Shown here one piece after another: positions 10,260 to 20,122 of a stretch of DNA of 64,000 bases. The DNA comes from Symbiodinium natans. Lineage: Eukaryota > Sar > Dinophyceae > Suessiales > Symbiodiniaceae. The notes beneath the pieces were generated by a model. It had not been told where the DNA came from and did no database searches. It worked only from the letters and a program-made list of their open reading frames with translations. The first letter of the stretch is position 1. Every line of letters starts with the position of its first letter. The stretch covers positions 35,001 through 99,000 of the forward strand of contig CAJNDS010002232.1 in NCBI GenBank assembly GCA_905221605.1, written 5' to 3'. The translations under genes were made by a program, and so were the position numbers.

Positions 10260-10560
10260 AAAGCAAAGCCCTTAACTCCAAACCAAGACTGACGATTCCG
10301 TCGAACAGGCGAGGCCTAGACGAGAACCACGAGCGCCGACCAAAAAGTGCCATCAAGCAATGCGACCCAAGATTGCGTGCACGTTGGTTGCAACAGACTT
10401 GAAGAAGAAATGAGCTGTTTAGCTATGCGTGCATGTAGGACAGTCATTCCTTCACTCTATATGCATATGGTCACTTCTGTGCATTAGGGCCCTTTTTCGT
10501 GGTACTCTTATTAGGTGCGGCCCCTGATATTTAGGGTACCCAAGAAAGGGGCCATAATTT
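10260..10560. other. Unique region with a family J fragment
   Basis: Nothing recognised except TATTTAGGGTACCCAAGAAA at about 10533, a word shared with 34506, 53533 and 5016. Confidence 0.4.
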
Positions 10561-10639
10561 TGACAACTGACCCCTAGTTGCACCCTAAACCCTAATCCCC
10601 AAACCCATAAGACTCTAAACTCTCATCCCCATCTCATCC

Positions 10640-10714
10640 GGTCGGGACACCATGGGTCTGCCACATCGCCGGATTCCGGGAGAAGAGCAGAAACACCTCC
10701 CGCAGGTGTAGGGG
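10640..10714 (-). CDS. Exon-like island
   Basis: Minus strand reads LHLREVFLLFSRNPAMWQTH with acceptor TTTAG upstream. Next to R block 10735-10765. Short; open also on the other strand. Confidence 0.25.
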
Positions 10715-10928
10715 AATCCTAAACCCTAGGCCGGCCCTAAACCCTAAACCCTAAACCCTAAACCCAGGGTCAGGGCTTTGAAGCCCTAACCCCCTAAGGC
10801 CTGAAGCCCCTACTAAGAGAACACGGGTTCAGGGCCTAAGAACCAGTAAGCCCGAGCTCCCTACTTGAATGTTCATGGGAGCTGGTTCCGCTCTCCCCTT
10901 CCCCCCAATAAGTAGTACGTAAGATGCC

Positions 10929-11051
10929 TAAACTGCAAACCCTAAACCCTACACAGGTTTAGGGTTTAGGGTTTAGGGTTTAGGGTTTAGGGTTTAGGGT
11001 TTAGGGTTTCGGGTTTAGGCTTCAGGGTTTAGGGGTTAGGGCGCAGGGCTT
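10929..11051. repeat. R block facing F block
   Basis: Three R units, five bases (ACACA), then ten F units: an inverted telomeric junction with almost no spacer. Confidence 0.93.
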
Positions 11052-11217
11052 AGATCGGATGACCGGACAACTTGCCACTTGTTCCCGGCCGAACAATCTC
11101 AACAGGACGAGCTGAGCAAACCCGAGTTGAAAAAGGGGTTTAGGGTTTAGGGTTTAGGCCCTGCAGCCGAAACAGCAATGTGCGGGTTTCATCTCACTAG
11201 TGGTGGGGGTACCTTGG

Positions 11218-11318
11218 CATGTTCCCCCTTGTACTAACAGTCCCTAATAGGGAGTATAGTGCCCTCTATCATAGTCCCACAAAAAGGACCGTTAATTCGT
11301 AGAAGGGGAACATCCCAA
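11218..11318. mobile_element. Family D MITE
   Basis: CATGTTCCCCCTTGTACTAA to AAGGGGAACATCCC; interior CCCTAATAGGG. Confidence 0.83.
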
Positions 11319-11369
11319 TGGGTACCCTTAACTTAAACCCCAAACCTGAACCCTCAGCCCTAAACCCTA

Positions 11370-11640
11370 TAAACTCCAAAACCCCAAGACCCCAAAACTC
11401 TGGCGTTGTCCGTGATGATCCTGTTGTCGTACATGAGCGTATTGTTGAAGCATGACTTCGGTGCACAGCTTTGACGTCGGAGCATGTACTGTGTTTCCAA
11501 CTGAAGCCCGGCCCCGCGCACGTCCTCGAGCTCCTTGTCGAATGGTCGAGGTGGTTCGCACGTTAAGACATGCGTACGTCCTTTCTTGCCGGCTCAGGGT
11601 GCAAGCATCCATCGACAGATGCCCACGAGTTTATCGCTCA
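11370..11640. other. Unique region, open frames on both strands
   Basis: Minus frames read LCTEVMLQQYAHVRQQ and, in another phase, CFNNTLMYDNRIITDN. Coding is plausible, frame not resolved. Confidence 0.3.
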
Positions 11641-11649
11641 GGTGGTGAA

Positions 11650-11952
11650 GCCCCAAACCCAACAGCCACAAAAAAACCTAAACCCCAAAACGTTAAATCC
11701 CGAACCACAAAGTCCCTAAGTCTAACCCCTTAGCCCTAAAATGAACTCTAAACCCCAAAGCCCTAAACCCTAACCCCATAACCTTACACCCCTAACCCAC
11801 AAACCTAAGCCCCTAACCCTAAACCCCGAATCCCAAACCCTAAAGAAACCCCAAAACCTTGAACCCCTAACCACGAACCCTAATTTAGGGTTTAAAACCC
11901 CAAACCCCAAACCCCGAAACCCGACACCCAAAACCCCAAAACCCTAAGCCCG
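11650..11952 (-). repeat. Degenerate R block
   Basis: Highly mutated CCCTAAA words, apparently an old array. Confidence 0.85.
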
Positions 11953-12023
11953 GGTTGTTGGGCAATACGCGCACGTTCGCGAGGCCGAGGTCCGTGCCAA
12001 GAGGGTTCCGATTCCGGTTCCTT

Positions 12024-12117
12024 GGTTTAGAGTTTAGGGTTTAGGGTTTATGGTTAGGGTTTCGGGTTTAGGGTTTCGGGTTTAGGGTTTAGGATTTGGG
12101 GTTTAGGGTTTAGGGGT
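12024..12117 (+). repeat. F block
   Basis: TTTAGGG with TTTCGGG and TTTGGGG variants; followed by an ATC microsatellite. Confidence 0.93.
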
Positions 12118-12130
12118 CTGCAAGATCACC

Positions 12131-12131
12131 A

Positions 12132-12169
<38 letters not shown>
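12131..12169. repeat. ATC microsatellite
   Basis: Thirteen triplets. Confidence 0.97.
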
Positions 12170-12170
<1 letters not shown>

Positions 12171-12289
12171 TAGTAGGGGAGCTGCAGCTGCTTCTGAGCG
12201 ACAAGGTAGACTCCTCCAACATTCAAAGCTCTGTCTGTGTCAAACTCTAACCACAGAATCGATGCCCTTGATATTGGCACTGAGTTCAT

Positions 12290-12390
12290 GATGAGGATGC
12301 CCTTAAAAACCCTCTATTCCTGAATGTGATCCTCTTTAACCCAATAAGGGAAAATATAAAAATGTTCCAAGGGCATCCCTAGATTATTAC
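12290..12390. mobile_element. Palindromic element, single copy
   Basis: GGATGCCCTTAAAAA to CAAGGGCATCC. Confidence 0.65.
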
Positions 12391-12591
12391 CAACGCGTTT
12401 CCTCTGATCAGCACTCGTAGTACGCAGTAAGTATCCTTGTCGTTTCAGATTTCACGAGCTCATATCCTTGTAGCGCAAAAACCCCTAAACCTGCGACCTA
12501 CGCCCCTTCATTCCTACGACCAGCATTGAACAACCCTAAGCCCTAAACCCTCAACCCTAAATAACCCTAAATACCCTAAAGAAACCAACAT

Positions 12592-12858
12592 AACCCTAAA
12601 CCCTAAACCCCAAACCCTAAACCCTAAACCCCAAACCCTAAACCCTAAACCCCAAACCCCAAACCCTAAACCCTAAACCCCAAACCCCAACCCCTAAACC
12701 CTAAACCCCTAACCCTAAACCCCAAACCCTAAACCCTAAACCCCAAACCCTAAACCCCACCTAAACCCTCAACCCTAAACCCTCAACCCCAAACCCTAAA
12801 CCCCAAACCCTAAACCCTAAACCCCAAACCCCAAACCCTAAAACCCTAAACCCTAAAC
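12592..12858 (-). repeat. Long R block with CCCCAAA alternation
   Basis: Two CCCTAAA units commonly alternate with one CCCCAAA, a 21-bp higher-order pattern. On the minus strand it begins directly at the donor of model A exon 5. Confidence 0.95.
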
Positions 12859-13936
12859 AAGCCCCAGGTTCCCATCTTGTGGATGCCGATGACCGAGCCG
12901 GACTTCGACTGATCTCCGAAGACGCTGCTGGCGAAGTCTAAGCTGTCCACGAACCTTTTTGGGGTTTAGGGTTTAGGGTTTGGGGTTTAGGGTTTGGGGT
13001 TTAGGGTTTGGGGTTTAGGGTTTAGGGTTTAGGGCTTCGGGCTTATGGGCCTTAATATGGGCCCCTTAACCGAGGGATGCATATGCTCCCCTTACCCCTT
13101 ATATACCCTACAGAATCCAAGGACCCAGACTTAGACGGAGTTGCCGGTTTCGAGATGAGGTTTTCAGGTTTGTAATTCTTTTAAGGGTCGAGGGTTTAGG
13201 GTTTAGGGTTGGGATTCAGGATTTCAGGGTGTTAGGGTTTGGCAATCTAGGGCTCCACCGCATCGCCACAAGAGCGTTGAACACCAAACCTGAAAGCCCT
13301 AAACCCTAAGCCGTACACCCTAAACCCTAAACCCTAAACCCTAAACCCTAAACCCTAAACCCTACACTCATCTCGCCACGGAGCACACTGGAGTACAGGA
13401 GATTCTCCTTGCCAACTGGCTGGGAGTTTGGTAGGGTGTATAGGGTTTACAGGGTTTATAGGGTTTATAGGGTTTGTAGGGTTTGTAGGGTTTGTAGGGT
13501 TTGTAGGGTTTGTAGGGTTTATAGGGTCGATAGGGTTTATAGGGTTTGTAGGGTTTATAAGGTTTATAGGGTTGATAGGGTTAAGAGGGTTTATAAGGTT
13601 TATAAGGTTTAGGGTCCTTGCTTGGGGGAGTGCTGGTTTCACTTGAAGATTCAAAATACTCGGCATGCGCTCCATGTCGTGTAGACACTCCTCCGCCAAA
13701 AGAAGGGTTTTCTCGCAAGCAAAGGCCCTATAAGCCTCGAACCCCAAACCGCAAACCCTAAACCCTAAACCCTAAACCCTAAACCCTAGACCCTAAACCC
13801 TAAACCCTAAACCCTAAACCCTAAACCCTAAACCCTAAACCCAGCTGAGGCACAATGAAAACCGCGAAGATGCTCCTGGGCAACTTGTTTCAGCTTGGAA
13901 GTGGTTGCTGAGCCCGACTTGGAGGCTTCTGGGCAG
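12859..13936 (-). CDS. Multi-exon gene fragment with telomeric introns (model A)
   Basis: Five exons, all on the minus strand, join in one frame: 13936-13841, 13727-13643, 13419-13368, 13289-13259 and 12954-12859. Boundaries read CCCTAG|CTGCC..GCTGG|GTTTAG, TTATAG|GGCC..TTCAA|GTGAAA, TCCCAG|CCAG..GATGA|GTGTAG, TTTCAG|GTTTGG..GATGCG|GTGGAG and AAAAAG|GTTCG..GGCTT|GTTTAG. Phases 2, 0, 1, 2 match at all four joins. The protein runs KQVAQEHLRGFHCASAG, then TLLLAEECLHDMERM, ENLLYSSVLRGEM, LVFNALVAMRFVDSLDFASS and SVIGIHKMGTWGL. About 118 codons; I do not recognise the family. A possible earlier exon is 14091-14063. Both ends are missing. Introns 1 and 3 are almost pure TTTAGGG; intron 2 is a 9-bp variant; intron 4 also holds part of a family C element. 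Hand-chosen sites leave some room for chance. Confidence 0.6.
12961..13035 (+). repeat. F block with TTTGGGG alternation
   Basis: Shows the mirror of the CCCCAAA alternation at 12592-12858; the two flank exon 12954-12859. Confidence 0.95.
13048..13112. mobile_element. Family C fragment
   Basis: GGCCTTAATATGGGCCCCTT and CCTTATATACCCTAC, inside intron 4 of model A. Confidence 0.65.
13297..13366 (-). repeat. R block = intron 3 of model A
   Basis: Nearly the whole inferred 78-nt intron is telomeric. Confidence 0.95.
13432..13614 (+). repeat. 9-bp array AGGGTTTRT
   Basis: About twenty units; AGGGTTTAT and AGGGTTTGT in runs. Being a multiple of three it keeps frames open both ways, which explains long repetitive ORFs here. 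Confidence 0.96.
13615..13642 (-). promoter_or_regulatory. Splice donor next to 9-bp telomeric variant
   Basis: CTTCAA|GTGAAACC on the minus strand starts intron 2 of model A. The intron then runs through the AGGGTTTRT array and ends CTCCCAG. Confidence 0.4.
13744..13840 (-). repeat. R block = intron 1 of model A
   Basis: About thirteen units; on the minus strand begins GTTTAGGG at the donor. Confidence 0.97.
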
Positions 13937-13996
13937 CTAGGGTTTAGGGTTTAGGGCTTAGGGTTTTAGGACTTCGGTGCATAACTGGCTTAAAAA

Positions 13997-14102
13997 ACAG
14001 GGTACATAGAGCTGTAATTGGTTCTAACTTTGCTTTGGGGGGCTTCAAAACCTACCGTCCACCTTTCAAGCGTTATGAAACAAGATGAAGGCTGGGACCC
14101 GA
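13997..14102 (-). other. Island upstream of model A
   Basis: Possible exon 14091-14063 (GTCCCAG|CCTTC..GAAAG|GTGG) would join model A in phase 2. The remainder is non-repetitive with no recognisable signal. Confidence 0.25.
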
Positions 14103-14395
14103 AACCTTTAACCCTAAACCCTAAACCCCAACCCTAAACCCGATAAACCCTTCGTTCCTTACCAAGCCGGGGTGGATTTCAGGACCGAGCCATAGAGATT
14201 GAGTTTGTTGTTTATAGCAACCCAGCAGGTTAGAACGCCTGTGCGGTCAGTGCTTAGGGCTTAAGATTTAGGGTCTGGGAGGGCTGAAGAGTTGGGATGA
14301 CAAACGATTCCCAGGGTTTCGGGTTTTAGGGTTTAGGGCTTCGGGCTAAAGATAACCTGAGCCGGGTCTCATAACCCTACCGATAAGTAAACATC

Positions 14396-14484
14396 CCTAA
14401 ACCCTAAACCCTAAACCATAAACCCTAAACCCTAAACCCTAAACCCCAAACCCTAAACCCTAAACCCTAAACCCTAAACCCTAG
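14396..14484 (-). repeat. R block
   Basis: Twelve units, one CCATAAA. Confidence 0.96.
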
Positions 14485-15087
14485 CCGGGCTGCATGGCCA
14501 AGATTGCCTCCTTGCTCCCTCGGGGGCCGATGAGCTTCCTGGGTGTCTTGTTCCGCCTACTTGTAAGGTCCACGAGGATTTCTTATAAGCAGGGGGCCCA
14601 AAACCCTAACCCCTCACCCCTAAATAGTGTAAAGCCTACTCGCATAGCCTAAACCCGCAACCCTAGTGAAGGCATGTGGACTTCGCTGGTCCTTCAGGGT
14701 TTAGGGTAAGGCCAAAACACTTCGGGTTTGGGCTGAGGGCTGTAGGGTGTTCTGGGCACTGGGTCCTCCAGCGGGTTTTGCTTTTTCTATGCGAGCTTGC
14801 TACGGCACTTATTACAGCACCCACGAGAAAACAAGGAAGGGAGGGAAAGGTTGTTGGTAATCTTCTACCTCCCCTAAAAAATAAAAGCAGCTCTTGCTAT
14901 ACATTATGGTTCCCTTCACTAGGTTGTCGTCGACCCCCTAAAACCCTCGTAAAAAAGGGTCGTCGGTGAGATCTTCTTCAACCCCAGCAAGGGACAATCT
15001 AGAGCCTTAACCCCTGCCAAGACGGCTGCTCCTGAACCACAAGCCCCAAACCCTAGCCAGTGCAACAGCCGGTCATGCTTTTTGCAT
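14485..15087. other. Unique region
   Basis: A 97-codon plus frame (14676-14969) crosses degenerate TTTAGGG words and is not convincing. Splice-like AG/GT are present but I could not build a model. Confidence 0.3.
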
Positions 15088-15193
15088 GGTAGGCCACTAA
15101 CTATATTATATAAGAAGGGTACCTTTTGGGGGTAGGTTTCTTCAAAAGGGAACCCAGAACCGAAAAATGGCAGACGAGCACCACTGGGCTGCC
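15088..15193. mobile_element. Family F MITE
   Basis: GGTAGGCCACTAAC to CACCACTGGGCTGCC. Confidence 0.8.
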
Positions 15194-15197
15194 GAGT

Positions 15198-15537
15198 TTT
15201 CAGAGGTACACGTGGCTGCAGGGCCCAGGGTCTCGGGTTGAGGCTTTGTCTGGTTTACGGTTCACCCCCGGCTTGCCCCGGGCGTAAGATTCTTCAGGGT
15301 AAGGAAACTGTCACAGACATGTTGTTTCTTCGTGTTTCAGCAAACAAGCAACACGGCCACAAATCGTGCCCGTGGCTCGTGTGTGATATCACAAATCGTA
15401 TCCCCTGTCTCATGTGTGATATCACAAGATGCAGAACTCAATGCCCGTAACAAATCCTACCCCCTACTACTTTTTCTTTTTACATCCGATTTGCTGGTAT
15501 CTGTTCTTAAAACCAAACCCGCCTACCTTAGGGTTTA
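15198..15537 (+). other. Unique region
   Basis: Contains two copies of GTGTGATATCACAA (15388 and 15413), each holding the palindrome TGTGATATCACA. Overlapping plus frames of about 70 codons; not recognised. Confidence 0.35.
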
Positions 15538-15701
15538 AGTAGGGTTTAGGGTTTAGGGTTTTGGGTTTAGGGTTAGGGTTTCTGCAAACCTTAGGGTTTT
15601 TTGCTGAGTGGCGCCAGCCAGTAGACTGCGCTCGAGCCAAAGGTCCTGAGCAATCACTGGCGAGTACAGGGTTTCTGGTTTAGACCTTTAGGGTCTTGGG
15701 C

Positions 15702-15770
15702 TTTAGGGTTTAGGGTTTCGGGTTTAGGGTTTAGGGTTTAGGGTTTAGGGTTTAGGGTTTAGGGTTCGGG
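15702..15770 (+). repeat. F block
   Basis: Nine or ten units with one TTTCGGG. Confidence 0.96.
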
Positions 15771-16109
15771 CCTACTTGATGGTTCGCGCCTGACAAGCAG
15801 AAGCTGGCTCTTGGCTGTAGCCAGCCGGTCACATCAACACCCACACAATCATAAGGTAGTAGCCAGAAGCGAAGTGGAAAGAGGAAGAAGTTTGGTGCCG
15901 GTTGATGAGTTTGCGTAACCCTAAACCCTAAACCCTAAACCCCTAAACCCCTAAACCCGCAAACCCGCAAACCCTAAACCCTAAACCCTAAACCCTCAAC
16001 CCCAAAACCTAGAGCCCTAAGCCCTCCACCCAACAAACGAGACAACCAAGCCGAAAAAGCCTACTGGGAGTTCTAGGTACGTGCTGTCCGGACAGTACCC
16101 CGGAACCAT

Positions 16110-16209
16110 AAACCCCCTAAACCCTAAACCCTAAACCCTAAACCCTAAACCCTAAACCCTAAACCCTAAACCCTAAACCCTAAACCCTAAACCCTAAACC
16201 CTAAACCCC
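16110..16209 (-). repeat. R block
   Basis: Fourteen units, last one extended to CCCCTA. Confidence 0.97.
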
Positions 16210-16496
16210 TACTTCTAAGTACCCATGAACTTTTAAGCAAGGGGCATCCACAGGACGATTGGCAAGCCCATGCGCGTCACCTCGCAGACGGTCAGGGGCC
16301 TCGGACACACAAGCAAGCTGGGGGTTCCGGGTTTAGGTTTTTTTTTTTTAAGGGTTTTCATGGTTTTCAGGGTTTTTAGGGTGTTTAGGGTTTAGGGCAT
16401 AAGACTGGGGTGTTTACAGGGTGTTAAGGGCGTAGAAGGGGTTTCACAGACTTCGAGGGCTTTGCAGGGCTCGAGGCCTGCTACGATTTGGGGTGT

Positions 16497-17549
16497 CTAA
16501 GTGTTGAGGCTGGCAGGCTTTTTCTTAGAGGAACCTTGTGATGCTAGGGTTTAGGGTTTAGGGTTTAGGGTGTAGGGTGTAGGGTGTAGGGTTTAGGGTT
16601 TATACCGAAGAAGGAAGGTAGGTTCCCTCATGGTTAAAAACGCCGTGCATTTGTATTCACGGCCACCTCTTGCCCCAATTAAACGCTGAGCCTAAACCCA
16701 ACAATTCAGGTACACTTGCCTTGTGTCAGGGTATCTCTACTTGGAGGTTCATGGGTACTTTATAAGTAGGGCTATACGTGGGCAAGTAGCGGGATGTCCT
16801 TATTTGGAGCAGTAGTCGGCGTGTGTCTAGTGCTGCGCGAGGAGCGCAACAACAAAGTCTCAGCGTACAAGGGGCCGAATGGGTAATTTAGGGAGTTTGC
16901 ATGGTAAGTTTTAACAAAGGTGCTTAGAACTCTTAGGCATTTTGAGTTGGACTAGACTTGGGTTGAAGCCCTAAACCCTAAACCCTAAACCCTAAACCCT
17001 AAACCCTAAACCCTAAACCCTAAACCCTAAACCCTAAACCCAGGAACCGGTAAAGAGGGCTTAGGAATCTCCATTTCTGGGCACCAGGCTTCTGGTCCAT
17101 GACCCATGTGTTCAGGTCCTGGCTGTGACGTTTCCCTTAACTCAAGTCCAAACTTGAAGGCAGTGTAGGGTTTAGGGTTGAGGGTTGAGGGTTGAGGGTT
17201 TAGGGTTTAGGGTTTAGGGCTTAGGGTTTAGGGTTTAGGGCTTAGCGTTTAAGGATTAGGGTTTAGGGTTTAGGGCTTTAGGCTTCAGGGCCGATTTCAA
17301 CAAACCCTGTCCTGACGCCTTGTTCCTACAGGCCGGCTAAGCTAGACACATTCTTAGGGGATAGGATTAGGGGGACCCTTGGGGATATAGACCCTCTGAA
17401 TAACGTCCCTTTTAAGAGAGCCAGAAGAGGGTTCAGAAGGGGTTCCCTTTTAAGGGTCCCCCTTATCCTACCAAGGAATTCTGAAACCTCGGCGGTCTAC
17501 GAAGATTGGGCCCAAGGGAAAGCCTGAGGGGCCACTTCGGGCTTGGTTG
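16497..17549 (-). CDS. 3' end of a multi-exon gene (model C)
   Basis: Three minus-strand exons join in phase: 17549-17488, 17135-17040 and 16534-16497 with TAG at 16499-16497. Sites are TGGCAG|CAACC, CCGAG|GTTTCAG, GTTAAG|GGAAA, CCTGG|GTTTAG and CACAAG|GTTCC. Peptides are GPSGFPLGPIFVDRR, then SQDLNTWVMDQKPGAQKWRF with SPLYRFLG, and a basic tail SSKKKPASLNT. Intron 1 (17487-17136) contains a whole family B inverted-repeat element right after the donor and a telomeric block before the acceptor. Intron 2 (17039-16535) starts with about ten telomeric repeats, holds a family A fragment and ends with another block. Family not recognised; the pair of exons at 18246-18489 may be further upstream in the same gene. 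Confidence 0.58.
16544..16601 (+). repeat. F block with TGTAGGG variants
   Basis: Three consecutive TGTAGGG in the middle. On the minus strand it precedes the acceptor of model C exon 3. Confidence 0.95.
16737..16790. mobile_element. Family A half element
   Basis: CTACTTGGAGGTTCATGGGT without its partner; inside intron 2 of model C. Confidence 0.65.
16970..17040 (-). repeat. R block at donor of model C exon 2
   Basis: Ten perfect units. Confidence 0.97.
17166..17285 (+). repeat. F block
   Basis: TTTAGGG with TTGAGGG and CTTAGGG variants; intron 1 of model C. Confidence 0.94.
17354..17473. mobile_element. Family B MITE, copy 2, intronic
   Basis: Same ends and same interior (GATATAGACCCTCTGAATAA). 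Sits 15 bp inside the donor of model C intron 1. Confidence 0.92.
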
Positions 17550-17582
17550 CTGCCAGTTTCAGGTTTAGAGCTTTTAGAGGTG

Positions 17583-17654
17583 GGTTTAGGGTTTAGGGTT
17601 TCGGGTTTAGGGTTTCCGGGTTTAGGGTTGAGGGTTTAGGGTTTAGGGTTTAGG
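17583..17654 (+). repeat. F block
   Basis: Ten units, some TTTCGGG. Confidence 0.94.
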
Positions 17655-18245
17655 AATCATGGCTTGGGGCTTATAAGTAGGGCTTTGGACGACGCGTGCA
17701 AGGAGCCTGACCCTGAACCCTGGACCCTAAACCCTAAACCCTAAAACCTGAACCCCAGACCTCCGTGATGGTAATTCATCAAAATAAACGGCATGTGTTG
17801 GGCTGCAGCTCTTGACTGTAATGAGCTACGAGGTGATAAAAGTTGGGATTTCGTACGTATTCCCCCCAAACCCCAAACCCTGAACCCTACACCCTAAACC
17901 CTGACCGCAACGGACGCATGTAAATGTCAGAAATCCTAAACCATAAGCCCTAAGCCCCAAACCCAACAACCCTCACAACGAGTTCACATGAGGACTTGTC
18001 TGGCAACTCCGGCGTTGAGGATGAGGGTTTAAAGGGTAGAGGGTTTAGGGTTTAGGATAGGAGGTTTGGGGAGTTTAGGAGAGTTTGGCTGGGAGATTCG
18101 CATCAAAAAGACACTTTTTTTTGACGCTCCAGGATGGCATGGCCGGTAAACTATCCAGGGGGCACTGTGAGAACTACAGTGTGTCTGAGAACTGTAGTGT
18201 TTAGGGATTAGGGACCCTTAGCGCTAAACCCTAAACCCCCTAAAC

Positions 18246-18489
18246 GCGCGCGCCTGCCAGACAATTGTCCATGGCTCCGGATCCTTCTTCTCGAGCGTAT
18301 GTATCAAAGATGCGAATGTGTCATGCTCCTGGGCAATTTGGGTTCCAAGCACAGGACATTCTGACTAATCCGAGACACCAAAGCCCGCAACCCTAAACTA
18401 ACCCTCAACCCTGAACCCTAAACCCAACCCTCATTGCTTGGGGTGCAGCGACTTGGGCGCTGCGGAGTCACCATGCTCACGCGGATGCG
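18246..18489 (-). CDS. Two exons of a minus-strand gene (model D)
   Basis: Exons 18489-18429 and 18360-18246 join in phase 1 (CGGCCCAG|CGCATC, AATGAGG|GTTGGG, TTAGTCAG|AATG, GCGC|GTTTAG). The second reads GTQIAQEHDTFASLIHTLEK then KDPEPWTIVWQAR. Its QIAQEH resembles KQVAQEH in model A, and the DNA around that motif is similar in both places. The link to model C (about 700 bp further on) passes an exon-like stretch at about 17765-17815 that I could not place in phase. Confidence 0.5.
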
Positions 18490-18542
18490 CTGGGCCGGGC
18501 GGCGGGTCGCGTAGCGTTGAAATTAAACCTCAAACCCTAATC

Positions 18543-18643
18543 TACGATTTGTTGAAGAAGCCCTCAAATAAGGATAATGATCCCTAAAATGAGGAAGAAT
18601 GACTAGGACTGTTTCTTTGGGGGTTCTTAAGCAATTAGTAGTA
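18543..18643. mobile_element. Family E MITE
   Basis: ACGATTTGTTGAAGAAGCCC to GGGTTCTTAAGCAATTAGTA. Confidence 0.78.
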
Positions 18644-18647
18644 CCCC

Positions 18648-18740
18648 CTACACATCTTCACCCTAAACCCTAAACCCTAAACCCTAAACCCTAAACCCTA
18701 AACCCTAAACCCTAAACCTACACATCTTCACCCTAAACCC
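18648..18740 (-). repeat. R block bounded by 22-bp direct repeats
   Basis: CTACACATCTTCACCCTAAA occurs at 18649-18668 and again at 18718-18737, enclosing seven extra CCCTAAA units. Confidence 0.9.
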
Positions 18741-19017
18741 TGAACTAAGCCGCAAGCAGCTCTAACCGCAAGTCTTCAGACAGTCATGCAATCAAGGAGC
18801 CGAGAGGAGACCCCTAAATAGACCCCCTAAATAGTAGGATGCCCTTATGATTAAGGACCCCAATAAGGTACCCCGAATTTCGCAAACCCCCAGTGTTACA
18901 AACCGGTCAGCTATCGTTCGGAGGGTTTAGACGTTTCTTTTGTCACTTGGGACCCTAAGCTCCTGAACCCTAAACCCTAAACCCCAAGCCGTGCCTGGGC
19001 TTCGGAACGAAGTTCGT

Positions 19018-19044
19018 CTCTGTCTCTCTCTCTCTCTCTCTCTC
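19018..19044. repeat. CT microsatellite
   Basis: Twelve or thirteen dinucleotides. Confidence 0.95.
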
Positions 19045-19221
19045 CGTGGGTGTTGTGCAGTGACGGCTCCACTCGAAGCATGTCTGCGCCCCCTACACCC
19101 TAAGCCCTAAACCCTAAACCTTAAGGTTAAGGAAGTATGGGCCCAAGGCCTAGGAGTCCAGAAGTTGACCCGAAGGCGGGGCTTTAAGGGTTTAGGGTTT
19201 AAGGGTTTAGGCTTCCCGAAT

Positions 19222-19330
19222 TCAAGCCGAAACCGGTCTTTCAGAGCAAGTTTCGATGGAATTGGCCGCGGGCGTCCGCAGGCCGTGCGGGGGCGATGGG
19301 CCTGACAGCTGGTGCTTTAGGCGTGTCGGG
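19222..19330 (-). CDS. Possible 3' exon ending at TGA
   Basis: Minus frame reads LKHQLSGPSPPHGLRTPAAN and SIETCSERPVSA then stops at 19224-19222. Upstream the frame runs into R-type repeat. Low-complexity in part. Confidence 0.3.
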
Positions 19331-19865
19331 GTAGGGTTTTGACTTTGAAGGAGCGGAATCAGCTCAAGAATACCCATGTGTAGCACCCTCAACCCTAAAC
19401 CCTCCCCTGCTAGTGGGGAGTGTAGGGAGCAGGGGGGACTCCCCTCTTTCCTGTGAGCTACCATTTGAAGCTCAGGAACGCCCTGAAAGTGATGCTTTTA
19501 GCGCTGAAGCCCTAGTGAAGCACTCAGCCTGGCGTGTTCTGCGTCTTCTGTACGGTGCTGGCGGCTGCTGTCGCGACGACCTTTTCGGGTTCATATGAGT
19601 TTAGGCCTTACTTGGGAGTAAACAGAGGCACCCTCTTTAAAGAGGGGCCCACTATGGCTCATAGGTTTAGTGCGCGGCAATGTGCTGTACCAAAACCAGA
19701 GAGAGAGACCGCCGTCCAAGGTTGAGCCCTGACCCACAACTCTGAAAGCTCTTTAATTTAAGCCTCCTCAAGCAGAAAGAGCAGGGTCCACTTATCATAG
19801 TCCTATTCTGGCATTAGGCACCCAGAAGCCATACTCACGTGGGGTTTAGGGATCGGTTTCATAAG

Positions 19866-19924
19866 GTTTAGGGTTTAGGGTTTAGGGTTTAGGGTTTAGG
19901 GTTTAGGGTTTAGGGTTTAGGGTA
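19866..19924 (+). repeat. F block
   Basis: Eight perfect units. Confidence 0.97.
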
Positions 19925-20056
19925 TAATTGCGCAATGGTAGAATTCGTGGCGGTGCGCATCGCCTCACGTCGCCTCACGTATCCGGCGGTACGAGGCTCT
20001 CTCCAACAAGAACACATGGGACGCGACCTCAACAAGGAACAGGATTTTAAACTTTT
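19925..20056. other. Exon-like island
   Basis: 132 bp, open on both strands (plus reads MVEFVAVRIASRRLTYPAVR to a stop inside the R block). Strand unresolved. Confidence 0.28.
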
Positions 20057-20122
20057 ACCCTAAACCCTAAACCCTAAACCCTAAACCCTAAACCCTAAAC
20101 CCTAAACCCTAAACCCTAAACC
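20057..20122 (-). repeat. R block
   Basis: Nine perfect units. Confidence 0.97.

Noticed and set aside
13355-13747. 130-codon minus frame with Asn-Pro-Ile repeats
   Set aside because: The middle is a 9-bp telomeric array, whose length keeps all frames open. Its two ends hold better exon sequence in spliced form.
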